Shown here: one piece after another, positions 9,391 to 17,656 of the stretch
Position numbering within the stretch: the first letter of the stretch is position 1
Layout: each line of letters starts with the position of its first letter
Source of the DNA: Methanothermococcus thermolithotrophicus DSM 2095
Lineage (GTDB): Archaea; AGJL01; Methanococci; Methanococcales; Methanococcaceae
Direction: 5' to 3'
Length of the DNA: 64,000 nt
Assembly: GCF_946463545.1 (NCBI RefSeq)
Contig: NZ_OX296583.1
Span: forward strand, 781,035-845,034
Position numbers and translations under genes: made by a program
Notes under the pieces: model-generated
What the model was told of the DNA's origin: nothing
Seen by the model: the letters and a program-made list of their open reading frames with translations, nothing else
Database searches by the model: none

Positions 9391-10668
9391 ATGGATTACG
9401 TGGAATTAGGGTACAAACCAAAAGAAAATGAATTATTATCATGCATCAAAATTAAAGCAGAAGATCTTGAAAAAGTTGCAAACGAAGTTGCAGCGGAGAG
9501 CTCTATAGGGACATGGACAAAGATTAAAACAATGAAGAAAGAAGTCTATGACAAACTCAAGCCTACGGTATATGAAATAAATGAGATAGGAACCGATGGA
9601 AAGGATAAGATAGGTATTATAAAAATAGCTTATCCATTGGATGCATTTGAACCTTCAAACATGCCTGGAACTTTGGCAGGAATAGCTGGGAACATTTTTG
9701 GAATGAAGATAGTGAAAGGATTAAGAATTTTAGATTTTAGATTCCCTGAAGAGTTTATAAAAGCCTATAAAGGACCAAAATATGGTATAAAGGGAATAAG
9801 GGATTTGTTAAAAGTTGATAATAGGCCTTTAGTAGGTACCATAGTTAAACCTAAGGTTGGATTAAATACCGAAGAACATTCAAAGGTAACCTATGAATCA
9901 TGGGTCGGAGGTTGTGATATAGTAAAAGATGATGAAAATTTAGTTTCCCAGGATTTTAACAAATTTGAAGATAGAATTTTTAAAGTAATGGAGTATAGAG
10001 ATAAAGCTGAAGATGAAACTGGAGAGAAGAAGATCTACATGCCAAATATAACTGCACCATATAAAGAAATGATACGAAGAGCTCAGGTTGTAAAGGATGC
10101 AGGTTGCGAGTATGCTATGCTGGATGTTGTGGTTCTAGGCTTTTCAGCGGTTCAGCAGTTTAGGGAAGAAGATTTTGACTTTGTAATTCATGCCCACAGG
10201 GCTATGCATGCGGCAATAACCCGTTCCAGAGAATGGGGAATTTCAATGTTGGCGCTTTCTAAAATATATAGACTTTTAGGTGTGGATCAGCTCCATATAG
10301 GAACTGTTGTTGGAAAGATGGAAGGGGAGCAGGATGAGGTTTGTGGAATAAGGGATGAAATTGTACAAGATAGTGTTAAAAAGGATGATTTGAATAAGTT
10401 CTTTGATCAAGAGTGGTATGGAATGAACAATGTATTCCCTGTTTCATCAGGAGGAATATATCCAAAATTAGTACCTAAAATAACAGATATGTTAGGAAAG
10501 GATGTTATACTACAGGCAGGTGGAGGTATCCACGGGCATCCAGATGGAACAATCTCCGGGGCAAAAGCTATGAGAGCAGCAGTTGAATCAGTAGCTGAAG
10601 GTATTTCACTGGAACAAAAGGCAGAAGAAGTTCCTGAGTTAAAAACAGCACTTGAATATTGGAAATGA
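9391..10668 (+). CDS. rbcL: form III ribulose-1,5-bisphosphate carboxylase large subunit
   Basis: 425 aa, typical of archaeal form III. The active-site loop with the carbamylated lysine is GGCDIVKDDE (about 173-182). Also visible are KPKVGL (about 153-158), the second catalytic-loop lysine in GTVVGKMEG, and SSGGI / GGGIHGHPDG phosphate-binding turns. In archaea it fixes CO2 on RuBP derived from AMP via ribose-1,5-bisphosphate, giving 3-phosphoglycerate, and is not part of a Calvin cycle. No partner genes for that route are nearby. A strong GGGGAGGG site precedes the ATG. The 219-bp upstream gap has a TATA-like ACTATATATAT near 9250 and a leader of about 100 nt. Confidence 0.96.
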   Translation: MDYVELGYKPKENELLSCIKIKAEDLEKVANEVAAESSIGTWTKIKTMKKEVYDKLKPTVYEINEIGTDGKDKIGIIKIAYPLDAFEPSNMPGTLAGIAGNIFGMKIVKGLRILDFRFPEEFIKAYKGPKYGIKGIRDLLKVDNRPLVGTIVKPKVGLNTEEHSKVTYESWVGGCDIVKDDENLVSQDFNKFEDRIFKVMEYRDKAEDETGEKKIYMPNITAPYKEMIRRAQVVKDAGCEYAMLDVVVLGFSAVQQFREEDFDFVIHAHRAMHAAITRSREWGISMLALSKIYRLLGVDQLHIGTVVGKMEGEQDEVCGIRDEIVQDSVKKDDLNKFFDQEWYGMNNVFPVSSGGIYPKLVPKITDMLGKDVILQAGGGIHGHPDGTISGAKAMRAAVESVAEGISLEQKAEEVPELKTALEYWK

Positions 10669-10929
10669 ATTATTCTAAAACATATGGCCTATAATTAATA
10701 TTTATTTTCAGTTTTGATAACTTCAATATATTATTTTTTAAATATTATTTTTTTATTGCACTATTTTTTAGGAAACTTTTTATTTTAATTAAACTGATCT
10801 ATACTTAGGTTTATAAGGGAATGAAATAAATGGAATTATGTTTTATACAACTTATAACTATTTTATGAAACTATCATATAATGCGGATTTCTCACGTATA
10901 TGGGGTTAATAATATATAGGTGATTGTTA

Positions 10930-12000
10930 ATGAATAATAACAACATCGAGTTTAGAAAGTTGGAACACTTACTTGTGTGTAACTACTGCGATGTAGAGTA
11001 TAAGAAAGGAACACTTTTTAGTGATGTAGAATTAATACATAGTGGAGTATCAAGATGTGACTTAGAGGATATAGACACATCAATTGAATTATTTGGAAAA
11101 AAATTGGGAGCTCCACTTATTGTTGCTGCCATAACTGGTGGCCATTCCAAGGCAAAGGAAGTAAATAAAAATATTGCAATTGCAGTAGAGGAACTTAATT
11201 TAGGAATGGGTGTAGGTTCTCAAAGGGCAGCAATAATGCACGATAATTTGATAGATACCTATTCGGTTGTAAGGGACCATACATCTTCTTTAATTCTTGG
11301 AAATTTGGGTGCTGTTAATTTTGTAGAAGACGGGTGGGATGTAGAGACCATTAAAAAATCAGCTGAAATGATAGATGCCGATGCAATGGCAATTCATTTC
11401 AATCCACTTCAGGAGGCTATTCAGCCAGAGGGAGATGTAAACTTTAAAGGAATGGAAGTTATAAAGGAGTTAATAGCCGATTATAAAAAAACTTACGGTA
11501 GTTTACCATTTGTTGCAAAGCAGGTTGGAGAAGGGTTTTCAAAGGAAGACGCCGTATTTTTAAAGAACCTCGGGTTTGATTCCATAGATGTGGGCGGAAG
11601 TGGAGGAACCTCCTGGGCAGCTGTTGAAATGTATAGGATAAAGGATGAAGAGATGAGAAGTTTCTCAGAACAGTTTGTAAATTGGGGTATTCCAACGGCA
11701 GCTTCGGTAATGGAGGTTAGAAGTGTCTTTAACGGTCCAGTGATAGCCACCGGAGGAATTAGATCAGGTATCGATATAGCCAAATCCATAGTTATAGGTG
11801 CAGATTGCTGTGGAACGGCGCTTCCTATTTTAAAAGCTGCACTGAAATCTTCAGATGAAGTAGTTAAAGTCCTTGAAAGGATGATAAAAGAGCTGAAAAC
11901 TAGTATGTTTTTGGTTGGAAGCAGTAATATTGAGGAGCTGAAAAAAACATCTTATGTGTTAAAGGATGATTTAAGAGAATGGGTTTCCCAAAGGATTTAA
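10930..12000 (+). CDS. fni: type 2 isopentenyl-diphosphate delta-isomerase
   Basis: 356 aa FMN- and NADPH-dependent TIM-barrel enzyme that interconverts IPP and DMAPP for archaeal ether lipids. Seen: RKLEHLLVC near the start, AAITGGH, GVGSQRAA, the FMN-binding NLGA segment, HFNPLQEAIQPEGD and the phosphate-binding VGGSGGTSW and ATGGIRSG. GGTGA six bases before the ATG fixes the start; an upstream TTG in frame is not needed. It heads the cluster with RNase J and the prenyl synthase. The 261-bp gap before it is very AT-rich, and I see only promoter-like sequence there. Confidence 0.95.
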   Translation: MNNNNIEFRKLEHLLVCNYCDVEYKKGTLFSDVELIHSGVSRCDLEDIDTSIELFGKKLGAPLIVAAITGGHSKAKEVNKNIAIAVEELNLGMGVGSQRAAIMHDNLIDTYSVVRDHTSSLILGNLGAVNFVEDGWDVETIKKSAEMIDADAMAIHFNPLQEAIQPEGDVNFKGMEVIKELIADYKKTYGSLPFVAKQVGEGFSKEDAVFLKNLGFDSIDVGGSGGTSWAAVEMYRIKDEEMRSFSEQFVNWGIPTAASVMEVRSVFNGPVIATGGIRSGIDIAKSIVIGADCCGTALPILKAALKSSDEVVKVLERMIKELKTSMFLVGSSNIEELKKTSYVLKDDLREWVSQRI

Positions 12001-12062
12001 TCCTTTTTCGTTTCAGCACGTGTAAAATCCGAAGATTTACAGCTGTCCTTGCTTTGCTTGGA
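12001..12062. repeat. degenerate hairpin modules after fni stop
   Basis: The stop codon sits inside a palindrome, AAAGGATT/AATCCTTT, followed by T5, which could act as a terminator. Two decayed modules follow: TGTAAAATC...GATTTACA around a GAA-type loop, and TCCTTGC-TTT-GCTTGGA with mismatches. They look like older copies of the modular elements described at 17.7 and 50.1 kb. Confidence 0.45.
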
Positions 12063-12136
12063 TATTTTATACTGTTGTTACTGTTAATCTTTGTTATAAT
12101 TATGTTGTTATTTATAACAACCAAGGGGCGGAAAAT

Positions 12137-12187
12137 ATGAAAAAACTACAGAACCTTTGGTTGTATCTAAAAAGAAATAGGATGTGA
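12137..12187 (+). CDS. possible 16-codon leader ORF before RNase J
   Basis: ATG at 12137 with a GGGGCGG-like site about 8 bases upstream, then 16 sense codons (MKKLQNLWLYLKRNRM) and a TGA ending four bases before the TTG start of RNase J. The peptide is basic with aromatic residues. The tight spacing would allow translational coupling to a weak TTG start. It may equally be a chance reading frame. Confidence 0.3.
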   Translation: MKKLQNLWLYLKRNRM

Positions 12188-12191
12188 TAAT

Positions 12192-13538
12192 TTGCAGTTA
12201 GAGGTTGTAGCTATAGGTGGATATGAAGAAGTTGGAAGAAATATGACTGCCGTCAATATTGATGGAGAGATTATAATATTCGATATGGGTATCAGGCTCG
12301 ATAGGGTTATGATACATGAAGATGTGGATATTTCAAAGATGCACAGTTTAAATTTAATTGAAATGGGCGTTATACCTGATGATACTGTAATGAAGAATAT
12401 CGAGGGTGAAGTTAAGGCTATAGTCATAACTCACGGACACCTCGATCACTTTGGAGCAATAACCAAACTGGCCCATAGGTACAATGCCCCTATAATTGGG
12501 ACGCCGTACACTTTGGAACTTATAAAAAGAGAAATTTTGAGTGAAAGGAAATTTGATGTCAGAAATCCATTAATTACCCATGAAGCAGGGCAGGTAATGG
12601 ATTTAACTCCAAATATTTCTTTGGAATTTATAAGGGTGACCCACAGTATCCCGGATGCAGTACTTGCAGTATTGCATACTCCATATGGGGCTATAATGTA
12701 TGCAAATGACTTTAAATTTGATAACTTCCCTGTTGTAGGTGAAAAACCAGATTACAAATCCATAAAGAGGGTTGGTAAGCAGGGAGTAATTTGCATGATC
12801 TCAGAGAGTACTAGGGTAGATTTCCAGGGAAAAACTCCATCAGAAGGAGTAGCTGCAAACCTATTAAAGAACGATTTAATAGGTTCAGATAATGAAGGTA
12901 ATGGTGTGGTTGTAACTACGTTCTCATCACATATAGCTAGAATAAAATCAATCACAGATATTGCCGTTAAGATGGGTAGGACTCCTGTATTGATAGGAAG
13001 ATCCATGGCCAAGTACTGCGGAATTGCGGAAGATATTGGTATTGTAAAATTCCCAAAAGAAACAAGAATATGTGGGGATCCTTCAATAGTAGATAGAACA
13101 TTACATAATGTAATGAACGAAGGTAAGGAAAACTACATGTTAATTGTTACTGGTCACCAAGGTGAAGAAGGGGCAGTTTTATCCAGAATGGCAACCAACA
13201 AAACGCCATATAGATTTGAAAAACATGATCAAGTAATATTTTCAGCAGATGTTATTCCAAACCCTATGAACTCAGCTCAAAGATACATGTTGGAAGCTAG
13301 ACTGGCTCTAATGGGTGTAAGAATATTTAAGGGAGCTCACGTATCAGGACACGCTGCCAAGGAAGATCATAGGGATATGTTAAGATGGGTAAACCCTGAA
13401 CACGTAATCCCATCACATGGTGATTTCAACCTAACAGCTACCTATGCAAAACTTGCAGAGGAAGAAGGTTATAGATTAGGTGAAGATGTTCACTTGCTAA
13501 GAAATGGCCAGAGTTTGAAATTTGAAAGGATACTCTAG
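12192..13538 (+). CDS. rnj: archaeal RNase J (metallo-beta-lactamase/beta-CASP)
   Basis: 448 aa. Metallo-beta-lactamase signature THGHLDHFGA (about residues 80-89), further metal ligands in THSIPDA and ANDFKFD, then the beta-CASP domain with TTFSSHIARI and the late HVSGHA and PSHGD motifs. It is a 5'-3' exoribonuclease/endonuclease acting in mRNA decay and rRNA maturation. The start is the TTG preceded by GATGTGATAA. It is 20 bp upstream of the prenyl synthase, so these two are surely co-transcribed. Confidence 0.95.
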   Translation: MQLEVVAIGGYEEVGRNMTAVNIDGEIIIFDMGIRLDRVMIHEDVDISKMHSLNLIEMGVIPDDTVMKNIEGEVKAIVITHGHLDHFGAITKLAHRYNAPIIGTPYTLELIKREILSERKFDVRNPLITHEAGQVMDLTPNISLEFIRVTHSIPDAVLAVLHTPYGAIMYANDFKFDNFPVVGEKPDYKSIKRVGKQGVICMISESTRVDFQGKTPSEGVAANLLKNDLIGSDNEGNGVVVTTFSSHIARIKSITDIAVKMGRTPVLIGRSMAKYCGIAEDIGIVKFPKETRICGDPSIVDRTLHNVMNEGKENYMLIVTGHQGEEGAVLSRMATNKTPYRFEKHDQVIFSADVIPNPMNSAQRYMLEARLALMGVRIFKGAHVSGHAAKEDHRDMLRWVNPEHVIPSHGDFNLTATYAKLAEEEGYRLGEDVHLLRNGQSLKFERIL

Positions 13539-13557
13539 TTTGGGTTGAGGTGGAACG

Positions 13558-14514
13558 ATGGACCTATTCGACAAAGAAATACTAGGAAAAATTGAAGAAG
13601 AACTGAAAAAGCATGTTGAAAAAGATGACGTCCTTTATGAAGCTTCTAAACACCTTTTATTGGCAGGGGGTAAAAGAATAAGGCCCTATCTGGCCGTTTT
13701 AACATATATGTTAAAAAAGGATAATATTGAAGAAGTTTTACGACCTGCAGCTGCAGTTGAGTTAATTCATAACTACACCCTGGTTCACGATGACATAATG
13801 GATAACGACGATGAAAGAAGGGGAAAACCAACTGTTCATATAGTTTATGGCGAACCAATAGCGATTCTTTCAGGAGATTTACTATATGCAAAGGCATTTG
13901 AAGCCTTGTCAAGTATTGAGGACCCTAAAAAAGCCCATGAAGTTTTAAAGGTATTATCAAAGGCATGTGTTGAAGTTTGTGAAGGTCAGGCCATGGATAT
14001 GGAATTTGAAAACAGGTTTCCAACCATGGACGAATACTTTGAAATGATTTCAAAGAAAACAGGTGCATTGATCGTAGCTCCTGTGGAGATAGGGGCCATT
14101 ATGTCTGAATGCAATGAAGAGGAAAGAAAATCATTATATGAGTACGCTAAAAGGATAGGTATGGTTTTTCAAGTGCAGGATGATGTTTTGGACTTAATAG
14201 GGGACCAGAAAAAAATTGGAAAGCCCGTTGGTAGCGACATAAAAGAAGGTAAAAAAACCTTAATGGTAATTCATGCAATGGAAACTCTCCCTGAAGATAA
14301 AAAGGAAAGACTAATGAATATTTTGGGCAACAGCGATGCTACAGATGAAGAAATTTCAGAAGCCATAGAACTATTGGGCGATTCAATTGAATATGCAAAA
14401 GAGCTCATGAAGAATGCAGTAAAAGAAGCCAAAGATTATTTAAAAATATTCGATAGTGAAAAAAGAAAGAGATTGGAAGACATTGCAGACTTTATAGTGG
14501 ATAGAATATATTAA
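13558..14514 (+). CDS. idsA: bifunctional short-chain prenyl diphosphate synthase (FPP/GGPP)
   Basis: 318 aa trans-prenyltransferase. The first Asp-rich motif is HDDIMDNDDERRG (about 80-92) and the second is QVQDDVLD (about 206-213); GGKRIRPYL lies near residue 38. It condenses IPP with allylic diphosphates to make farnesyl and geranylgeranyl diphosphate for ether lipids. It fits with the IPP isomerase two genes upstream. The start ATG is preceded by GAGGTGG. A 198-bp AT-rich gap follows, with no recognisable feature beyond T-runs. Confidence 0.94.
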   Translation: MDLFDKEILGKIEEELKKHVEKDDVLYEASKHLLLAGGKRIRPYLAVLTYMLKKDNIEEVLRPAAAVELIHNYTLVHDDIMDNDDERRGKPTVHIVYGEPIAILSGDLLYAKAFEALSSIEDPKKAHEVLKVLSKACVEVCEGQAMDMEFENRFPTMDEYFEMISKKTGALIVAPVEIGAIMSECNEEERKSLYEYAKRIGMVFQVQDDVLDLIGDQKKIGKPVGSDIKEGKKTLMVIHAMETLPEDKKERLMNILGNSDATDEEISEAIELLGDSIEYAKELMKNAVKEAKDYLKIFDSEKRKRLEDIADFIVDRIY

Positions 14515-14712
14515 TTGAATTTAACTTTTTTTAAAATATTTGCTTTCTTCAATGTTTTTGTTATTTTGGTAAACTGTAGTTTATCCAGGCATATGTCTAT
14601 ACTATATGTTAATAATTTTTTATAAATAAAAAATATATTATTGTTAACAAATTTATGTAAATTAGGGCAGTTATATAAAATTATAAGAATTAAATGGTAG
14701 GAGATGAGTTAT

Positions 14713-15165
14713 ATGAAAATACCTAGAGTTTATGTTGAAGGTAAAGGTGATGGGAGTAATAGGGTCGCCATTGAAAAAAACGGAAAAGTTATTATATTTT
14801 TAGATGAAGGGGAAGAGTATACCGGAGATGGTAAAATACTGTCCCAGATAGTTTGCGATGACTTAGAAAAATACATTATAAACTCCAAGTTTGTAAGGGA
14901 TGTTTTGATTAGGTACCCTGATAAAAGAACATTTACCTATTTGGAAAAGGGCACTGAGATTTTGCAAATACCTGCTGAAGGTTACAAAGTGTATCCAATT
15001 GTGGATTTTGGATGTAGGGTTTTAGAAGGTCACAGGCTTGCAGCTTTAGAGAGCAAAAAAGGAGATATGAGATTTGTGAATTCTCCTATAAATGGAACAA
15101 TAGTTTTTATGAAGGAAATACCCGGTAAAAGAGCCAACTATGTGTTTTACATATTGGAAGAATAA
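14713..15165 (+). CDS. DUF2118 archaeal conserved protein
   Basis: 150 aa. The C-terminal half ([20 protein letters not shown], then [11 protein letters not shown]) looks like a biotin/lipoyl-type hammerhead fold, but the position of the modifiable lysine motif (EAMKM in carriers) reads ALESKK, so carrier function is uncertain. The N-terminal half is a small alpha/beta region. I choose the second ATG because the GGAG lies too close to the ATG at 14704. It stands alone on the plus strand, convergent with the radical SAM gene. Function unknown. Confidence 0.6.
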   Translation: MKIPRVYVEGKGDGSNRVAIEKNGKVIIFLDEGEEYTGDGKILSQIVCDDLEKYIINSKFVRDVLIRYPDKRTFTYLEKGTEILQIPAEGYKVYPIVDFGCRVLEGHRLAALESKKGDMRFVNSPINGTIVFMKEIPGKRANYVFYILEE

Positions 15166-15231
15166 TTATATACTTCCACAAGTTAAATTGAAATTATCTT
15201 TTTAAAATTTAAATTTAAATTAAAGAATGTA

Positions 15232-15357
15232 GAATCGAGACAAGTCTTTTTGTTTCTAAAAAGATTTGCTGACTTACGATCCACCGCAACATAGTTGCGG
15301 GGAAGTTGAATAATCTACGATTATTCAACTAAACCTGAAAGGTTTTCGTCGAGTTTG
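15232..15357. repeat. modular hairpin array next to radical SAM gene stop
   Basis: Hairpins CCGCAAC-ATA-GTTGCGG (about 15284-15300), TGAATAATC-TAC-GATTATTCA (about 15307-15327) and AAACCT-GAA-AGGTTT. The stretch 15268-15349 is an inverted copy, with one mismatch in 82 bases, of 50368-50449. The array ends directly at the stop codon of the minus-strand gene. Confidence 0.85.
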
Positions 15358-15358
15358 C

Positions 15359-16486
15359 CTATTTTGTGGAATCACCATATTTGTTTAGTTTTGCATATTG
15401 ATGCCCCCAAGAGCCGCTAATTTGACCTTTTTTAGCCATTTTTCCAAGGATTTTAAATGTATATGCATCGAGCTCTGTAGGTTTGCTATCTTCAAAATAG
15501 GTACCAGGTAATGGCATGAAATAGTGGGCATGGATTTTTCCATTCTTTTTTGATATATAATCCATTAAATCAATACTTTCTTTTCTTTGGTCTTCATTTT
15601 CACCAGGAAATCCAAAGATGAAATCTACCTTTGGAATAAGGCCGTATTCTTTGCACAAATCTACGGCGTTTAGTACGTCCTCTACTGTATGGCCCCTCCT
15701 AATAAATTTGAGTATTTCATTACTTCCACTCTGAGCTCCAAAGTGGAGGTATTTGTTATCACAGTATTTTACAAGAACTTCTAAAGTTTCCTTTTTAACA
15801 AATTCTGGTCTAACTTCAGAAGGAAATGTTCCAAAAAACAACCTATTTTTGATTTCATAAAGATTTTTTAGAAGTTTTTCTAGTTTTTCAATGTTTGGTT
15901 TTGTTCCGTCTGACGAACCGTAGCATAGTGCATTTGGGGTTACAAATCTTATGTCACCCATGGTTTTTACAGATTTTACAATATTGTCGATACTTCTGTG
16001 TCTAACTTTTTTACCAAATATTTGAGGGGTTTGGCAAAATCTACAGTTATAAGGGCATCCTCTGGTTATTTCAATTGGGGAGAGAGGATAGGTTTCATTA
16101 TAGTTGTCAAGATTTTCTACGGGTTCTCCTTTTATTATATTTTTAACATTCTCCCCTTTTTTTAAAGATTCTATTAATTTTGGTAGTGTTATTTCTCCTT
16201 CCCCAATAATTACATGGTTAAATCCTATTTTCAAAGTATCTTCCGGATTTCCAGAGGGATGAGGTCCTCCGGCTATCAATATAACATCTTTTTTAGTTTC
16301 TCTTATTTTTTTTACCTCTTCAATTACCTCTTCCCTCTGCAAGGTCATGAAAGAGTAGATAATTATATTAATTTCTTCAATACTATTAATTAATTCATCT
16401 AAATTCTTAAATAAATATCCACCAACAATAGGATAGATTTTTGAAATACTATATCTGTTTTTAGCAGTCAATCTAAATCCAATCAT
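15359..16486 (-). CDS. B12-binding-domain radical SAM protein (MJ1487-type)
   Basis: 375 aa. The N-terminal part (about 1-130) resembles a cobalamin-binding Rossmann domain (IAGGPHPSGNPEDTL). The radical SAM core carries the CPYNCRFC cluster motif near residue 145, then SAM-binding GAQSGSNEILKFI and FGFPGENEDQR. The family is found in methanogens (TIGR04013) and its reaction is unknown. An open frame begins at 16579, but a TATA-like TTTATATAC lies about 30 bases before the internal ATG of MIGFRLTAKNRYS, so I take that as a near-leaderless start. It shares its upstream region with the divergent small gene. Confidence 0.78.
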   Translation of the reverse strand: MIGFRLTAKNRYSISKIYPIVGGYLFKNLDELINSIEEINIIIYSFMTLQREEVIEEVKKIRETKKDVILIAGGPHPSGNPEDTLKIGFNHVIIGEGEITLPKLIESLKKGENVKNIIKGEPVENLDNYNETYPLSPIEITRGCPYNCRFCQTPQIFGKKVRHRSIDNIVKSVKTMGDIRFVTPNALCYGSSDGTKPNIEKLEKLLKNLYEIKNRLFFGTFPSEVRPEFVKKETLEVLVKYCDNKYLHFGAQSGSNEILKFIRRGHTVEDVLNAVDLCKEYGLIPKVDFIFGFPGENEDQRKESIDLMDYISKKNGKIHAHYFMPLPGTYFEDSKPTELDAYTFKILGKMAKKGQISGSWGHQYAKLNKYGDSTK

Positions 16487-16806
16487 AAGTTTAAATAATA
16501 ATTCTGTAGTATATAAAATTGTGGTGATTAATATAGTCGTTTTTGTTATAAGTCGCCATGCTTTATTTAAAAATGTCATGTTGAGTAATCGGTATATAAT
16601 GTGTGCAATTTTAGTTAAAACATACCATATTTAAAGTTAAAAAACCAATTAATACTGTTTAATTTACCTAATTAAAAGCAATTGAGGGCAATTTATTTAT
16701 CTCTGTGATGTAATGCACACCAACTATAAATTCGAAAACAACTATAATTTATATCATAATGAATATATGATGATCATATGAATAGATAAATACAGGGGTG
16801 TTGTAT
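16487..16806. other. 320-bp divergent intergenic region
   Basis: Contains the TATA-like box of the radical SAM gene (about 16508-16517, minus strand), GTGTGCAA (16601-16608) and its inverted partner GTAATGCACACC (16711-16722), and a TATA-like AACTATAATTTATATC near 16740-16756 that could serve the small plus-strand gene. The inverted pair matches the ends of the segment at 7689-7828 in opposite orientation. No gene is seen. Confidence 0.4.
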
Positions 16807-17073
16807 TTGACAAAGAAACCTACTTTGCGTGTTAAAATACACTATCCAGGAAGTATATTGGAAGGAGAGTTTGATTTTGACATTGTAGTTAAACTTAAAG
16901 ACAAATACATGAAATATCTTGAGACAGGTAGAGGTTTTGGGATGATAATATTCAATGAAGAGAAAAGAAGGTTCGCAGTAGTAAACTTTGAAAAGATCTG
17001 TGCAATAGAGGTCGAAAAGACATTGATATTTATGGACGAGTATGAAAGAAAATGGGAGCATGTCTCCAAGTAA
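16807..17073 (+). CDS. small conserved-type hypothetical protein (88 aa)
   Basis: Not recognised. 88 aa, soluble, mixed charge, predicted mostly beta strands with one helix (DIVVKLKDKYMKYLETGRG). It contains GMIIFNEEKRRFAVVNFEKI and ends in a charged helix. The TTG at 16807 has GGGGTG six bases upstream; GTG 16798 and TTG 16801 overlap that site and are less likely. Codon usage matches its neighbours. It lies 61 bp before the carbonic anhydrase-like gene and could be co-transcribed with it. Confidence 0.6.
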   Translation: MTKKPTLRVKIHYPGSILEGEFDFDIVVKLKDKYMKYLETGRGFGMIIFNEEKRRFAVVNFEKICAIEVEKTLIFMDEYERKWEHVSK

Positions 17074-17134
17074 TTTATTTAAATCCTTTATCACTTCGCT
17101 CGAAAACTGAAAATAAAGAGGAATTAATGGTACT

Positions 17135-17656
17135 ATGAAAAACGAGCAAAAACTGAACAAAAACAAAAAAGCGATTTTTATAGCTCACAGTGAGATTCGC
17201 TCACTACGAATAGCAAAAAATGCGGTTATTGTTGGGGATGTTGAATTGGGTGAAGATGTAAGTGTATGGTATGGGGCAGTTTTAAGGGGCGACGTTAGTA
17301 AAATAACGATAAAAAAAGGTTCAAACATCCAAGACAACTGTGTGATACATGGCTCAAAAGATTGTCCAACGATAATCGGAGAGTATGTGTCTATAGGCCA
17401 TGGTGCAGTTGTTCATGGCTGTAAGATGGGAGATAATGTTTTAGTTGGGATGAATGCCACTATTCTAAACGGTGCAAAAATTGGAAACAACTGCATCATC
17501 GGAGCAAATGCTTTGGTTACTCAAAATAAAGAAATACCACCTAATAGCTTAGTTTTAGGAGTTCCAGGAAAGGTTGTTAGGGAGCTCACAGAAGAAGAAA
17601 TAAAATCTATAAGAGAAAATGCAGTAAACTATATAAAATTATCAAAAGATTTATAA
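17135..17656 (+). CDS. gamma-carbonic anhydrase-like hexapeptide protein
   Basis: 173 aa left-handed beta-helix of hexapeptide repeats from about residue 28 (AVIVGDVELGEDVSVW). Candidate zinc histidines are in VIHG and SIGHGAVVHGC, as in Cam/CamH-type proteins; the Cam proton-shuttle acidic loop is absent, so this is the shorter CamH/YrdA-like type. Possible roles are CO2/bicarbonate interconversion or an unassigned transferase-like function. The first ~27 residues are Lys/Asn-rich and include a perfect AGTGAG...CTCACT inverted repeat in the DNA, suggesting a grafted N-terminus. RibH follows, as in M. jannaschii. Its last 26 bp are duplicated at 18090-18115. Confidence 0.82.
   Translation: MKNEQKLNKNKKAIFIAHSEIRSLRIAKNAVIVGDVELGEDVSVWYGAVLRGDVSKITIKKGSNIQDNCVIHGSKDCPTIIGEYVSIGHGAVVHGCKMGDNVLVGMNATILNGAKIGNNCIIGANALVTQNKEIPPNSLVLGVPGKVVRELTEEEIKSIRENAVNYIKLSKDL

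Noticed and set aside
9391-10668. Calvin-cycle RuBisCO
   Set aside because: Sequence is form III, and no phosphoribulokinase or small subunit gene is nearby. The archaeal AMP route is the known role.
10669-10929. Small RNA gene upstream of fni
   Set aside because: The gap is uniformly AT-rich, with no stable stem, box motif or GC-rich island.
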